A stretch of DNA of 64,000 nucleotides, taken from contig NZ_QJJQ01000001.1 in the NCBI RefSeq assembly GCF_003201975.1, positions 579,025 through 643,024 on the forward strand, in the 5' to 3' direction. The position numbers and the translations under genes are program-made. Below, one piece after another: positions 46,276 to 55,465 of the stretch (positions are counted from its first letter, which is position 1; every line of letters begins with the position of its first letter). Below the pieces are notes generated by a model. The model saw only the letters and a program-made list of their open reading frames with translations, was not told the DNA's origin and searched no databases. Source of the stretch: Pseudogracilibacillus auburnensis. Lineage in GTDB: Bacteria; Bacillota; Bacilli; Bacillales; Amphibacillaceae.

Positions 46276-47125
46276 AAATAGATTAATGAAACGAATTGGA
46301 TGGATTCTATTTCTTTGTGCGATTGGCTTTTTTGGCTTGCAGATGGGATATTTACTTATACAGGATAGATATCAAGTTGAGTATATTGACAATCGCTTAT
46401 TTTACATCATAAATATTTTTTGTGTCATCTGTTTATCTCTAGCAATCTTACTTCTACTTAAGCTAACAAAAAGATTTAAATTAATAGGGACAATTGTCGT
46501 GGGTATATTTATGATCATTCAAATAGTACTACTTGTTGATAGCGATAGAAAAATAAATAATATTACAAGTGTATCCCCTAATTTCAAACATGTTTTCTCG
46601 ATCAAAGAAAATAGAGATAGCGGCGAGTCTTTTTACTATAGATCCTATTACGGTATTTTAGCCCGACCAAAAGAAAGTTTGCCATATGAGATAGCGGAAG
46701 ACTATAAAGTGGAATGGTTAGCCAAAGATGTTGCAGCATTTACGTATGAGACAGCTGAAAATACAATTCAGCAATTTATTGCGACATATGGAGATCGGGG
46801 TGGTGGCATTGCTTACTATTATGTCGGAGCGGAGATGCAAGGGGTATGGCAAGGAGAGAATGTTGAGGTGATTAGTGATCCAGACGGGATTACTGTAACT
46901 GAAAATGGTAGATCTGAATTATTTGAATGGGAAAACATTCATCAGTTTGGCACACTGGCTATTGTTTTAAAAAAGAATAACGAAGCCGCCTGGACTATAT
47001 CCTTAGATGACAATTTTGTCGTTCATTCAGATGCTTTGGAAGACAAAGTAGGAAATATTCGTTTATACAAGGCCACCATGGAAAAAAATCAACCAATAAA
47101 ACTACAATATCAGGCTTCTTATTAA
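46262..47125 (+). CDS. Membrane protein with extracytoplasmic domain, partner of the Asp-box protein
   Basis: 287 aa. Three N-terminal helices (about 12–32, 42–62 and 71–90) are followed by an external domain of about 190 residues with GDRGGGIAYYYVGAEMQGVW. It overlaps the preceding gene by 14 bases, so the two are translationally coupled and probably form a cell-surface complex. GGAGG is just upstream of its ATG. Family not recognised. Confidence 0.65.
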   Translation: MKRNKNRLMKRIGWILFLCAIGFFGLQMGYLLIQDRYQVEYIDNRLFYIINIFCVICLSLAILLLLKLTKRFKLIGTIVVGIFMIIQIVLLVDSDRKINNITSVSPNFKHVFSIKENRDSGESFYYRSYYGILARPKESLPYEIAEDYKVEWLAKDVAAFTYETAENTIQQFIATYGDRGGGIAYYYVGAEMQGVWQGENVEVISDPDGITVTENGRSELFEWENIHQFGTLAIVLKKNNEAAWTISLDDNFVVHSDALEDKVGNIRLYKATMEKNQPIKLQYQASY

Positions 47126-47256
47126 TAGAATATCCTAAAAGATGAGGCATGTTCTATAAATATCAATGGGGATTGATTCTATTGTTAGCATATATCCATT
47201 GTAACGTAAATGAATAAGTTCAGTTTAGTGTCAAAAGCTAGAATGAGGTGATCATT

Positions 47257-47667
47257 TTGCAGAAAAAAATCGTAGTTATGATATTTATTTTTGCGTTAGG
47301 AATTACGAGGTCTACTTCCCTACTTCATGCTCAAACAATAAATGAAGCGGATACTGAATTATGTGAAACAGTCAAATATGCATTAATAAATAGCCTTCGA
47401 GAGCCAATTGATAAGGCCATAAATGAAATTTATAAAAATGACCCGAATGCACCAAGCGATCTCACATGGGCTTCATATGATACAGAAATGTTAAAAATCA
47501 AGCAGTTATACGGTGTAGGTGGGGAGTATGAAATTACGTTTAAAATTACACCCTATTATCACGCTCATATTACTTATGGTGAAGATATCATTGTTGTAAG
47601 CACTGATGGTAAGGTAATTGATTATACACATGTTAAAACGTATCCTAAGGAACCTATCGAAAAATGA
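47257..47667 (+). CDS. Secreted DUF3888 family protein
   Basis: 136 aa. Signal peptide MQKKIVVMIFIFALGITRST with likely cleavage after LHAQ. The mature part shows the DUF3888 pattern: ELCETVKYALINSLREPID, IKQLYGVGGEYEITFKITPYYHAHITYGEDII. The TTG at 47257 follows GAGGTG by six bases; a GTG at 47248 overlaps that site. Function unknown; members are exported small proteins of Bacillaceae. Confidence 0.78.
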   Translation: MQKKIVVMIFIFALGITRSTSLLHAQTINEADTELCETVKYALINSLREPIDKAINEIYKNDPNAPSDLTWASYDTEMLKIKQLYGVGGEYEITFKITPYYHAHITYGEDIIVVSTDGKVIDYTHVKTYPKEPIEK

Positions 47668-47856
47668 GATGAAATTTTTGGATTGAAATAAAACAGATTA
47701 TTCAAGACTAAGCACATTTTGAAAAAACACTTCAAAATATGTATCGGGATAAATAGCTAGAGGATGCGTCGTTTATTTCAACTTTTTCCAACTACAGCTT
47801 TGATCAACATGGGGGACTTCGGCAACCAATTCGCTAGTTAGTGGATGAATCCATTT

Positions 47857-48195
47857 TTAATACTCTATTGTAATCGCCAATGTTCCCCACTTCTTTTCCT
47901 GTTCTAGACTGTATATTTCATATGTCCCATCTATCATCTCTTTCATTGTCCAGCCTTCACAATCAAAATCACCAAAAGGTATATGTTCATACATATCTTT
48001 AAATGTATCATATGTTCTAAGCTCTGTTACTTTTACTTGCAATGTATCATTTTGTTCAGGATGTTTAATAAATTCGATCGTATCCCCAACTTTTATTTTT
48101 CTTCTTTTTTTATCGTTCAGCCGAACCTCAACCTTCTTTTTTCCTTCTTTAATAGCATTAAAATATGCTTCGTATAAACCCATTTGATGTATCAC
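47857..48195 (-). CDS. ASCH/DUF3850-like protein
   Basis: 112 aa. IHQMGLYEAYFNAIKEGKKKVEVRLNDKKRRKIKVGDTIEF is the typical ASCH start, where substrate-width loops carry the K-x-x-E-x-R set. FIKHPEQNDTLQVKVTEL follows. The GTG start is placed behind GAGGGGTGA. Probably binds RNA or a small nucleotide-like ligand. Divergent from the kinase-like gene at 48321. Confidence 0.78.
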   Translation of the reverse strand: MIHQMGLYEAYFNAIKEGKKKVEVRLNDKKRRKIKVGDTIEFIKHPEQNDTLQVKVTELRTYDTFKDMYEHIPFGDFDCEGWTMKEMIDGTYEIYSLEQEKKWGTLAITIEY

Positions 48196-48320
48196 AATAC
48201 ATTCACCCCTCAATGTATGTTAGCATATTTCCAGAAAAATGTTTTTCGCCAAATGTCTATGTTAAGATTATTGTAAATGAAACTTGGAATATTATAGAGC
48301 GGTTTTAATGGGGTGATTAA

Positions 48321-48848
48321 TTGAAGCAAATACCTAAAAGAATACATATTATTGGATCTGTAGGAAGCGGAAAAACTACTCTCGCAAAACAACTGTCATT
48401 AAAATTTGATATACCATTTTACGAACTAGATAACGTTGTTTGGGTAAGACATAAGTCTGGGGATATAAGAAGAACGGAACATGAAAAAGAAGAATGTTTA
48501 CATACTATCATTCAATCTGATAGCTGGATTGTTGAGGGTGTTCATAGCGAAGAATGGGTTGCCAATAGTTTTCTTCATGCAGATTTAATTATCTTTTTAG
48601 ATACAAAATATTCGATAAGAACGTATCGTATTATCATGCGGTTTTTAAAGCAAAAAATGCGGTTAGAGTATGCAAATTATAAACCTACATTCCAGGTGTT
48701 TTTGAATATGTTCAAATGGAATAAACATTTTGAAGAAGTGGGGAAGCCTAATTTTTTTACTACATATGGAATGTATAACGATAAGATAATCATCTTTCGA
48801 AACCAAAAATGTAGTAAGAATTACGTCAATAGTTGGCATGAAACTTAA
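48321..48848 (+). CDS. P-loop kinase-like protein (FlaR/adenylate-kinase-like)
   Basis: 175 aa. Walker A GSVGSGKTTLAKQL begins near residue 12, followed by FYELDNVVW, then the IVEGVHSEEWV and DLIIFLDTKYSIRTYRI segments that define the DNA-topology-modulation/FlaR-like group of small P-loop kinases. The true substrate is unknown. The TTG start follows GGGGTGA. A clear terminator lies at 48918–48950. Confidence 0.8.
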   Translation: MKQIPKRIHIIGSVGSGKTTLAKQLSLKFDIPFYELDNVVWVRHKSGDIRRTEHEKEECLHTIIQSDSWIVEGVHSEEWVANSFLHADLIIFLDTKYSIRTYRIIMRFLKQKMRLEYANYKPTFQVFLNMFKWNKHFEEVGKPNFFTTYGMYNDKIIIFRNQKCSKNYVNSWHET

Positions 48849-48917
48849 GGAGATGGGAGGAAGCCCATTATCTAAATAGATGCTTCTTGGTAAAAAATGA
48901 GTTTTAAACCAAATAAG

Positions 48918-48950
48918 ATGCCAGTTGGACAAAGCTAAACTGGCATTTTG
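48918..48950 (+). terminator. Terminator after the P-loop kinase gene
   Basis: ATGCCAGTT and AACTGGCAT form a perfect 9-bp stem with an 11-base loop, followed by TTTTG. Confidence 0.65.
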
Positions 48951-48958
48951 TTACAGGA

Positions 48959-49093
48959 TTAGTGTGATAACTGATAGATTCCTTTTAATTGTCCTTTATC
49001 CAATTGAATTAACCCATCTGTGCATTGCTCAATTAGCTCAGTGTCCGAGTTTTTATTTGTTTTTGAAGCCTGAAAATCTAAGGGTTCACTTAT
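48959..49093 (-). other. Open tail downstream of the UDG-like gene, possible gene fragment
   Basis: On the minus strand a frame of about 44 codons with no start runs from near 49090 to a stop at 48959, containing ELIEQCTDGLIQLDKGQLKG. It resembles the end of some ATPase subunits but is too short to assign. It could be a relic, or a frameshifted extension of the neighbouring gene. Confidence 0.25.
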
Positions 49094-49098
49094 GAGAC

Positions 49099-49845
49099 TT
49101 AACTCCGATCAGCCCATATTTTCACTTTTTCACGAAGATAATCCTTTTGTTGGTGGAATTGGTCTATACGATGTCCATTTGCCCCAGATGGATGTGGAAA
49201 ACCGATTAAATAGGTATGGTTGGGCAGCTTTCGTTCTTTCCCTAGCTTAAAGATGACATTCTCAACTGTTCTGCCTAGAGGAATTACCAATGCAGTTGGA
49301 GAAATTTGAGCTAACTCCTTTGGAAAAACCTTGTAAGGATAATCCCTTAATAAAGGAGAACGATCGATAGGTGGTTGAAATCCAGTGTAGTTTTTTTCTT
49401 TAAAAAATACCGGGTATTTGATTACTGATGTTGTATGAATAAGCTGTCTATTTTCACCAAATAAAGAGGATGAATTCTGTATATGAAGAGCTTCTGGAAT
49501 ATAACATTGGTCAAGCATGTCAACAAGATTGGTTCTCATTGAACCAGCAAATCCTGCTGATATTTTTGCTTGAATCAAACTTGCTTCTATACTGTTGTTA
49601 GATGAAAGATCTTTTACAAATTGCTCAAAAGCAGTTTTCATTTGATGCCATCCAGGGGTAATCCCAACAATAATTATTTTCGCTTCCTTGTTGATATATT
49701 CATTGTGAGGGGCGTAGTATATCTTTATATCTCCATCATTATTTAATAAAAATGATTCATTTAGCAAATCATTTTTTGTGAGAGGCTTTTTAGTATTTAA
49801 TGATTTAATTGCAGGTAGAAATTGTTGAAGTATTGGATATAGCAT
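49099..49845 (-). CDS. Uracil-DNA-glycosylase-like fold protein
   Basis: 248 aa. Two UDG-superfamily motifs are visible: IIIVGITPGWHQ (motif A, G-x-x-P-G) near residue 70 and a C-terminal IGFPHPSGANGHR (motif B, H-P-S-x-x-N). The catalytic Asp of classical UDG is not in its usual place after motif A, so activity on uracil is doubtful. The ATG at 49845 follows AAGGAGA; an ATG six codons upstream overlaps that site. Confidence 0.7.
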   Translation of the reverse strand: MLYPILQQFLPAIKSLNTKKPLTKNDLLNESFLLNNDGDIKIYYAPHNEYINKEAKIIIVGITPGWHQMKTAFEQFVKDLSSNNSIEASLIQAKISAGFAGSMRTNLVDMLDQCYIPEALHIQNSSSLFGENRQLIHTTSVIKYPVFFKEKNYTGFQPPIDRSPLLRDYPYKVFPKELAQISPTALVIPLGRTVENVIFKLGKERKLPNHTYLIGFPHPSGANGHRIDQFHQQKDYLREKVKIWADRS

Positions 49846-49965
49846 GGGATATCTCCTTAACATATTATAAAACGTTTTGTGAATGACTTTTTTAATTACT
49901 CACTGTTTACTTTTTGTTCCTATCATCTATTCTACCTTAAAAAGTTCCATTGTTTCTCATCTTTT

Positions 49966-50102
49966 GTCACGTGGTAGCCTCACCGCGTTCCCATCGCAGT
50001 CGAAAATCGTCATGAAGGTCACGTGGTAGTCTCGCCTCGTTCCCTTCACAATGGAAAAACACCGAAAAGGTCACGCGGTGATCTCGATCCGCTCTCCATT
50101 TC
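49966..50102. repeat. 52-bp tandem array
   Basis: GTCACGTGGTAG-headed units start at 49966, 50018 and 50070, an exact 52-bp period. Conserved sub-motifs are GTCACG(T/C)GGT, a CTCGCC(T/C)CG-type middle and CGTTCCC. The third copy is shortened. GC content is higher than in the flanks. No promoter or gene is evident within it. Confidence 0.8.
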
Positions 50103-50600
50103 CTCTAAATTAGTGTAGAATCATATTGCATTGTACTTCCGCTGATATTATAGCGAGAGCTAATATTCTGGGCATCTAAACTAAACTTTATTTTTTCACA
50201 AGATGATTCGTTTAAAACATAATATGAATATCTAGGTCTTGAGATAAATGTCATATTTTTTGTTTTACATTATTTATTCCCCTCTCTTTTATAGCATATG
50301 CTGTTACTAAAAGATTCTCTATAAGACTTTGTTTAATAAGGAATGTCTATACCTTTTCAGGAAGTAATTGCATGCTTGCTATCGATAATTCCATTCATGC
50401 ATAAGACTCAATACTATATCTTTACCTTAAGCTATGTTCTCGTTAAACTTGTAATAGAAAGGTGAAGCGAAAAATTGGAACGAAAGAAGTATGGAAGATA
50501 GGATCGATTTTCTGATAAGATTGTTTCAATTCATCTTGTACAAAGGAATTTGCATATGTTTGAATAGGGAATGGTGATGTAATCAATAGAATTACCTTTA
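50103..50600. other. Intergenic region, nothing recognised
   Basis: About 500 bp of A/T-rich DNA between the 52-bp array and the DUF2262 gene. Open frames here overlap the real gene on the opposite strand and look accidental. Confidence 0.3.
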
Positions 50601-50617
50601 TAGAAAGGAAATGAGAG

Positions 50618-51076
50618 ATGGAAAAAACAATACAAAGTGAGTTAATTGGACTATTTACATATAATGAGATTTGTAAAACATATGAACAAAATGACGGGAA
50701 AATACACTGGTCATTGGACATCAGAAATGAAGGTGTTAATGTTAACAAGTTGTTAAAAAAAGCGGAAGAACTATTTTTGTTTATGGAAGACTTTGATAAA
50801 AAGGCAAAAGTAGCTATAGCAGAGAAATTGATTGATTATAAAAATGACTCTTGGCCTGAATATGATGAGAATGATGAAAATTTAAATTGGGATGTTGTAG
50901 ATGCAGGTGAATATGATGTAACGAAGGAGAAATTTGCAGAAGTAATTACTTTATATGATATTGTAATTAGAGTAAATGATATTTATTGTGAATTTGATGA
51001 TGGAGACTTATTTGGGGGACATAGAATACATGCTTATTTTGATGATTATTATGAGTTGTTAAACGCAGACGTGTAA
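50618..51076 (+). CDS. DUF2262-like acidic protein
   Basis: 152 aa, strongly acidic. The family ending EFDDGDLFGGHRIHAYFD is present, and the N-terminal half is a YNEICKTYEQNDGKIHWSLDI strand region. Members occur as immunity-like or stand-alone proteins; function unknown. The ATG at 50618 follows AAAGGAAATGAG; a nearby ATG at 50611 is out of frame. Confidence 0.65.
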   Translation: MEKTIQSELIGLFTYNEICKTYEQNDGKIHWSLDIRNEGVNVNKLLKKAEELFLFMEDFDKKAKVAIAEKLIDYKNDSWPEYDENDENLNWDVVDAGEYDVTKEKFAEVITLYDIVIRVNDIYCEFDDGDLFGGHRIHAYFDDYYELLNADV

Positions 51077-51264
51077 AAATAAGAATTAAGTGTATTTCAA
51101 AACTACTTATCATAAATCTCATCCCTTTGTATTTCGAGTAAGAAATCGAAAGAGAAGCAGGGAAAACTAATTCCTGTCCTGCTTCCAATTAGAAATCAGC
51201 ATGAAAAATTCTTCTTCTTTTCAGTAAAACCAGTTCGTTTAATGCCTTCCTTCTTTAAATTTAC

Positions 51265-52038
51265 TTATATTGTTTTTTGATATTTACGAAAACTCAATGT
51301 TGCAAGCAAAATGGACAAAATCGAAAAGATAAGTAAGTATCCGGAATAAGTCAGAACTATTCCCCAATCGATATTTGTCTTAATTGCTTCACGCCCTGCC
51401 TCTCCTGCCCAATTAACAGGATTAAAGCGAGCAATATTGTGAATCCAATCTGGTACAAGCTGTAACGGCATAAAAAGACTGGATAAAAACATGACAGGCA
51501 TAGAAATAAAGCCGACGAATGCCATTAATGCTTGTTCATTTCTAACAAGTAAAGCGATCGATAGAGATAAAGCACCAAAACCAATGCCAACCATTACCCC
51601 ACAAATAATTAAAATGAAAATACCTACTAGCCCACCAGCAAAATTAGCACCAAGCATGAACGAAAGAAGAATCATGATAGTTGCTTGAATGATCATGGTG
51701 ACAGCGTTTTGAATTAAAGGGCCAAGAATTAATGCACTACGTTTGACAGGAGAAGTAAGAAAACGATTCAAAACACCATGATTATGGTCTGCTATCATAC
51801 TCATACCTGCATAACTTCCTGCCATGAAGGTACTCATGATGACAATGCCTGGAGCAAGATAATTAATATAAGAATTGCTGTTAAAACCAGGGATATGAAT
51901 AATACTGCTAAAAAGTGAACTGAAAAGAAACAGCCAAATAATCGGTTGAATAAGGTTCATGAAGATCACAAATGGCATACGTAAAGTGTTCCGTAGATGA
52001 CGAAGAGTCATATACCACGAATGAGTAAGCATATTCAT
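51265..52038 (-). CDS. ABC-2 type permease, DrrB-like
   Basis: 257 aa with six predicted helices. It contains RMPFVIFMNLIQPIIWLFLF, the NRFLTSPVKRSALILGPLIQN cytoplasmic loop and FISMPVMFLSSLFMPLQLVP, all typical of DrrB/ABC-2 exporters. Its start abuts the ATPase stop by one base. It is the membrane part of the MerR-controlled exporter. Confidence 0.88.
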   Translation of the reverse strand: MNMLTHSWYMTLRHLRNTLRMPFVIFMNLIQPIIWLFLFSSLFSSIIHIPGFNSNSYINYLAPGIVIMSTFMAGSYAGMSMIADHNHGVLNRFLTSPVKRSALILGPLIQNAVTMIIQATIMILLSFMLGANFAGGLVGIFILIICGVMVGIGFGALSLSIALLVRNEQALMAFVGFISMPVMFLSSLFMPLQLVPDWIHNIARFNPVNWAGEAGREAIKTNIDWGIVLTYSGYLLIFSILSILLATLSFRKYQKTI

Positions 52039-53039
52039 TATGAATCAACCTCCCCTTCTGATTTACTCAATGTTTTCCCTGTATATTTCATATAGACATC
52101 ATCAAGTGTAGGGCGTGATATTGTCGTTGATTTGATGTTAACTCCTGCCTTTTCCAAAATACCTAAGACAACAGCAACAATTTTAGCGCTACTATCTGTT
52201 CGTATATATACCGAATCGTTTTCGATCATAATTTCTTGAATTTCAGGTAAATCACTAATAATATGCTCTATATTTTCAAAACTGTTCGTCTCAGATAATT
52301 CTAATTGTAGAATATCACCATGCAGTTCTTCTTTTAACTTTTCAGGATTTCCTTTAATAATTATCTTTCCATGATCGATGATCGCCACTTCGTCTGCAAG
52401 CTGATCTGCTTCTTCAAGATAATGGGTTGTGATTAAAACGGTTAAACCTTCCTCTTTTGCTAACTCTCTAATCGACTCCCATAAGGCAGTTCGAGATTCA
52501 GGGTCAAGACCTGTTGTCGGCTCATCAAGAAATAAAATCCGCGGACGGTGGATCAGACCCATGGCTATGTCTAATTTACGTTGCATTCCACCTGAATACG
52601 TATTAGCTGGGCGTTTGGCCACTTTAGTCAAATGAAAACGTTCTAGTAAGTCTGAGACTCTTGTTCGAAGCTGTGAACCGCGAAGACCATAGAGCTGACC
52701 TTGAAGTGTAAGGTTTTCACGTCCTGTACTTAGCAGGTCTACACCTGATTTCTGAGCAACACACCCAATGGTTTGCCGTATGACCGCTTGGTTGGAAATG
52801 ATATCCATTCCAGCTATTGTTACTTTTCCATGATCGGGGTTTACAAGAGTAGTCATAATGTGAACAGCAGTTGATTTTCCCGCACCATTTGGTCCCAGGA
52901 AACCAAAAATCGCCCCTGCTTTCACTGAAAACGTTAATCCATCGAGCGCTTTAACGTCATTGCCATATGTCTTGACTAGATTTTCAACTTTAATCGCTAC
53001 CGGTTCTTTCGCACATTTTGTTTGGTGTACGTTATTCAT
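52038..53039 (-). CDS. ABC transporter ATP-binding protein, DrrA-like
   Basis: 333 aa. Walker A GPNGAGKSTAVH, signature YSGGMQRKLDIAMGL, Walker B ILFLDEPTTGLDPESR, and the long C-terminal DrrA extension ending VYMKYTGKTLSKSEGE. ATG 53039 follows GGGAGGCAG within the end of the MerR gene, an eight-base overlap. Drug or antibiotic export is the usual role of this class. Confidence 0.9.
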   Translation of the reverse strand: MNNVHQTKCAKEPVAIKVENLVKTYGNDVKALDGLTFSVKAGAIFGFLGPNGAGKSTAVHIMTTLVNPDHGKVTIAGMDIISNQAVIRQTIGCVAQKSGVDLLSTGRENLTLQGQLYGLRGSQLRTRVSDLLERFHLTKVAKRPANTYSGGMQRKLDIAMGLIHRPRILFLDEPTTGLDPESRTALWESIRELAKEEGLTVLITTHYLEEADQLADEVAIIDHGKIIIKGNPEKLKEELHGDILQLELSETNSFENIEHIISDLPEIQEIMIENDSVYIRTDSSAKIVAVVLGILEKAGVNIKSTTISRPTLDDVYMKYTGKTLSKSEGEVDS

Positions 53040-53805
53040 CTTCTGCCTCCCTCTTGGAACGATTATTGTTCTGATCGTTTTCTTGATACATAATAGTAAC
53101 GGCACTATCTATAAAGTTAACCATATCTTTATCGATTGGATAAAACGTGATATCGTCTTTGTGATCCTTCATTGCATGCCACATTTTAGCTTCGATCTCT
53201 TTGTTCCCTGCAAACATTTCATCCACTTTATCCATCCATCTTCGGGCTAAACGTTGTGCTGTATCGGATCCCGGATGTACATGTATATTTGCCCGAACAT
53301 CATGATAGATATCTTGCCACTCTTGAAGATCTTGTTCATCCATCCGCTTTCCCATATCCTGAATTTCTTTATATTCATTGGGATTGAAGTAATGTTCAAA
53401 TAAATCCTGTACAGATTCTTTGCTTTGTTTAAACATTTGAATGATCTCAAAAATAATAGCCCAATTTATTGCATCCTCAAACTGAACAGAATAAAGGACA
53501 CTTTGCACCGCTCGTTCTAATTCTTTTAATTGTTTTTGTTGTTGACGGATCATTTTTAATTGTTTTTCCAAAGAATCTTCCCATGTTGCGGTAGGGCGAT
53601 CTAAAACTTCTTGTATTTGTTGAAGTGAAAAACCCATAAACTTTAAGGCTAAAACTTGCTCCAGTCGCATAACATCGTCGTCACTATATAATCGATGACC
53701 ACCTTCTGTTTTGGAAGAGGGGGTGATAAGACCAATTTCATCATAATAATCGAGGGTGCGGACTGTCACGCCGGTTTTTTTAGAAAGCTGACCAATGGAA
53801 TACAC
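53032..53805 (-). CDS. MerR-family regulator with TipAS-like ligand domain
   Basis: 257 aa. The N-terminal MerR HTH is YSIGQLSKKTGVTVRTLDYYDEIGL, then a coiled dimer helix (about 75–105), then a domain resembling TipAS (LFEHYFNPNEYKEIQDMGKRM). TipA proteins bind thiopeptide-type drugs covalently and activate exporters. It is transcribed with the overlapping ABC genes and likely activates them. The GTG start follows AAAGGAGGT. Confidence 0.85.
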   Translation of the reverse strand: MYSIGQLSKKTGVTVRTLDYYDEIGLITPSSKTEGGHRLYSDDDVMRLEQVLALKFMGFSLQQIQEVLDRPTATWEDSLEKQLKMIRQQQKQLKELERAVQSVLYSVQFEDAINWAIIFEIIQMFKQSKESVQDLFEHYFNPNEYKEIQDMGKRMDEQDLQEWQDIYHDVRANIHVHPGSDTAQRLARRWMDKVDEMFAGNKEIEAKMWHAMKDHKDDITFYPIDKDMVNFIDSAVTIMYQENDQNNNRSKREAEDE

Positions 53806-54069
53806 TTTTTTTACCTCCTTTCATTTACAGTATAAAACATAACGTAACGTGTGATTCAAGGGTAAAATAAAATTTTCAAGTGGAATTGAAAATTAACAGC
53901 TTAATTTACATAAATATTAAAATACTTAAACAGTAAAGCATCAGAAATACATGGTATTATGGTTTATAGAGTGAGTACGATACAAAAAACATCTGTCAAA
54001 AGAGAGCACAGATTAACAGGATTGTTCTATATGAGGTTGATAGACTGAATAGTGAAAGGAGCGTTTTAC

Positions 54070-54930
54070 ATGGAAGGGCTGCAAAGAATGTTACATGCAA
54101 TCGAATTTGTGGAAAAAAATTTAGATAATGATCTATTTATTGAAGATATTGCTAGAAGTGCTTGCATGTCTAAATTTCATTTCCAAAGAATGTTCCATAT
54201 GTTAACGAGCTATACTGTGAGCGAATATATCCGAAATCGTCGTATTACAGTCGCAGCACAGGAATTAGTTTATTCTAACTCTAAAGTGATTGATGTTGCG
54301 ATGAAGTATGGATATGAAAGTCCAGAAGCTTTTACAAAAGCATTTCGGAAAATTCATGGTATTAATCCGACGGTTGCTAAGAAAAATAGCCAATCGTTAA
54401 AAGCCTATCCAAAGCTTTCTTTTCAAATTCAGTTAAAGGGAGATGTAGAAATGGATTACAAGATTGTCGAGAAAAAAACTTTTACTGTGGTAGGGAAAAG
54501 TATTCGGACAACCACTTTAGAAGGAGAAAACAACAAGAGGATAGCTGCTTTTTGGAATGAATCGCATGAGAATGGATTTACAGAAGAGCTCGCTAAAAAC
54601 TGTGGTTCTTTAGGATTGATTGGTATTTGCATGGACTTTGACAAACAACAAGAAAATTTAACATATTTAATTTGTGCTGAAAAACAGATGGAAAATGTGC
54701 CATCTGATTGGGAGGAAAAGGAGATTCCTGCTGCGAGTTGGGCAGTGTTTCCAGTGCATGGTGCAATGCCAGATGCAATGCCAAAAGTTTGGGAGCGAAT
54801 TTTTTCTGAATGGTTTCCAGCAACAGGTTATGAACATGCTGGTGGCCCTGAGATGGAAGTTTATCTAAGTGATGCCGATCCTTCATCAGAGGACTACTAT
54901 AGTGAGATATGGATCCCAATTAAAAGATAA
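54070..54930 (+). CDS. AraC-family regulator with GyrI-like effector domain
   Basis: 286 aa. Two AraC HTHs occupy residues about 8–105 (IEDIARSACMSKFHFQRMF, then VIDVAMKYGYESPEAFTKAF). The C-terminal GyrI/BmrR-like domain (about 125–286) starts DYKIVEKKTFTVVGKS and ends EDYYSEIWIPI. This is the Rob/SAV2435 layout of small-molecule sensing regulators. ATG 54070 follows AAAGGAG. Its targets are not evident nearby. Confidence 0.87.
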   Translation: MEGLQRMLHAIEFVEKNLDNDLFIEDIARSACMSKFHFQRMFHMLTSYTVSEYIRNRRITVAAQELVYSNSKVIDVAMKYGYESPEAFTKAFRKIHGINPTVAKKNSQSLKAYPKLSFQIQLKGDVEMDYKIVEKKTFTVVGKSIRTTTLEGENNKRIAAFWNESHENGFTEELAKNCGSLGLIGICMDFDKQQENLTYLICAEKQMENVPSDWEEKEIPAASWAVFPVHGAMPDAMPKVWERIFSEWFPATGYEHAGGPEMEVYLSDADPSSEDYYSEIWIPIKR

Positions 54931-54937
54931 TGAAATG

Positions 54938-54970
54938 AAAGCACAGTGACGAGACGGTCATTGTGCTTTT
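54938..54970 (+). terminator. Terminator after the AraC/GyrI gene
   Basis: AAAGCACAGTGAC and GTCATTGTGCTTT form a 13-bp stem with one G-U type mismatch and a short loop, followed by T. Confidence 0.75.
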
Positions 54971-55400
54971 AGAGGATGTTCAAAAAGTCCAAAAAAAATG
55001 ACGCATCGAATTTCTGCGTTGGCAGTTAGGAAAGGATACATCCTTTCTTGACTCGCATAAGTGCAACTAAGGTATTCGCAGTAAAGGCGTTGCGAATGCC
55101 AAGTTTTCTAAGCTTGCTTTTTTAGGTACTCACGTATGTAAAAGCATACGCTCCGTTCCTCATAGCTACGCCGCCTTCGACGAGCAATGTTTATTGCGAC
55201 GAGTATTCGCAGGAGCAGTGTCTTCGATGGGACGAGCATTTAGCGGAGTCCCAATGTCTTTGATGGGACGAGCATTTAGCGGAGTCCCAATGCTTTTCGA
55301 TGGGATGAGCATTTAGCGCAGTCCGAGGACGTGGCGTTTTTAGCCAGTGGAACTTCTTGATCCTTTTTATTGGCTCCTATTTGACACGTACTTTTAACAG
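54971..55400. repeat. ~430-bp degenerate element with triplicated hairpin unit
   Basis: It starts with GATGTTCAAAAAGTCC and ends with sequence whose reverse complement is similar (GGATCAAGAAGTTCC), so the ends are loosely inverted. The interior holds three copies of GATGGGACGAGCATTTAGCG in tandem, from 55226, 55262 and 55299 (36–37 bp period), and GACGAG-rich sequence before them. No gene is seen in 54931–55465. Related repeats occur at 8865 and 21373. Confidence 0.65.
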
Positions 55401-55465
55401 TTTTTAAGTGGATGTTTTTTTGTCTTACAGAACAAATTCATATTCCTTAGGAGGGCGAATGACAA

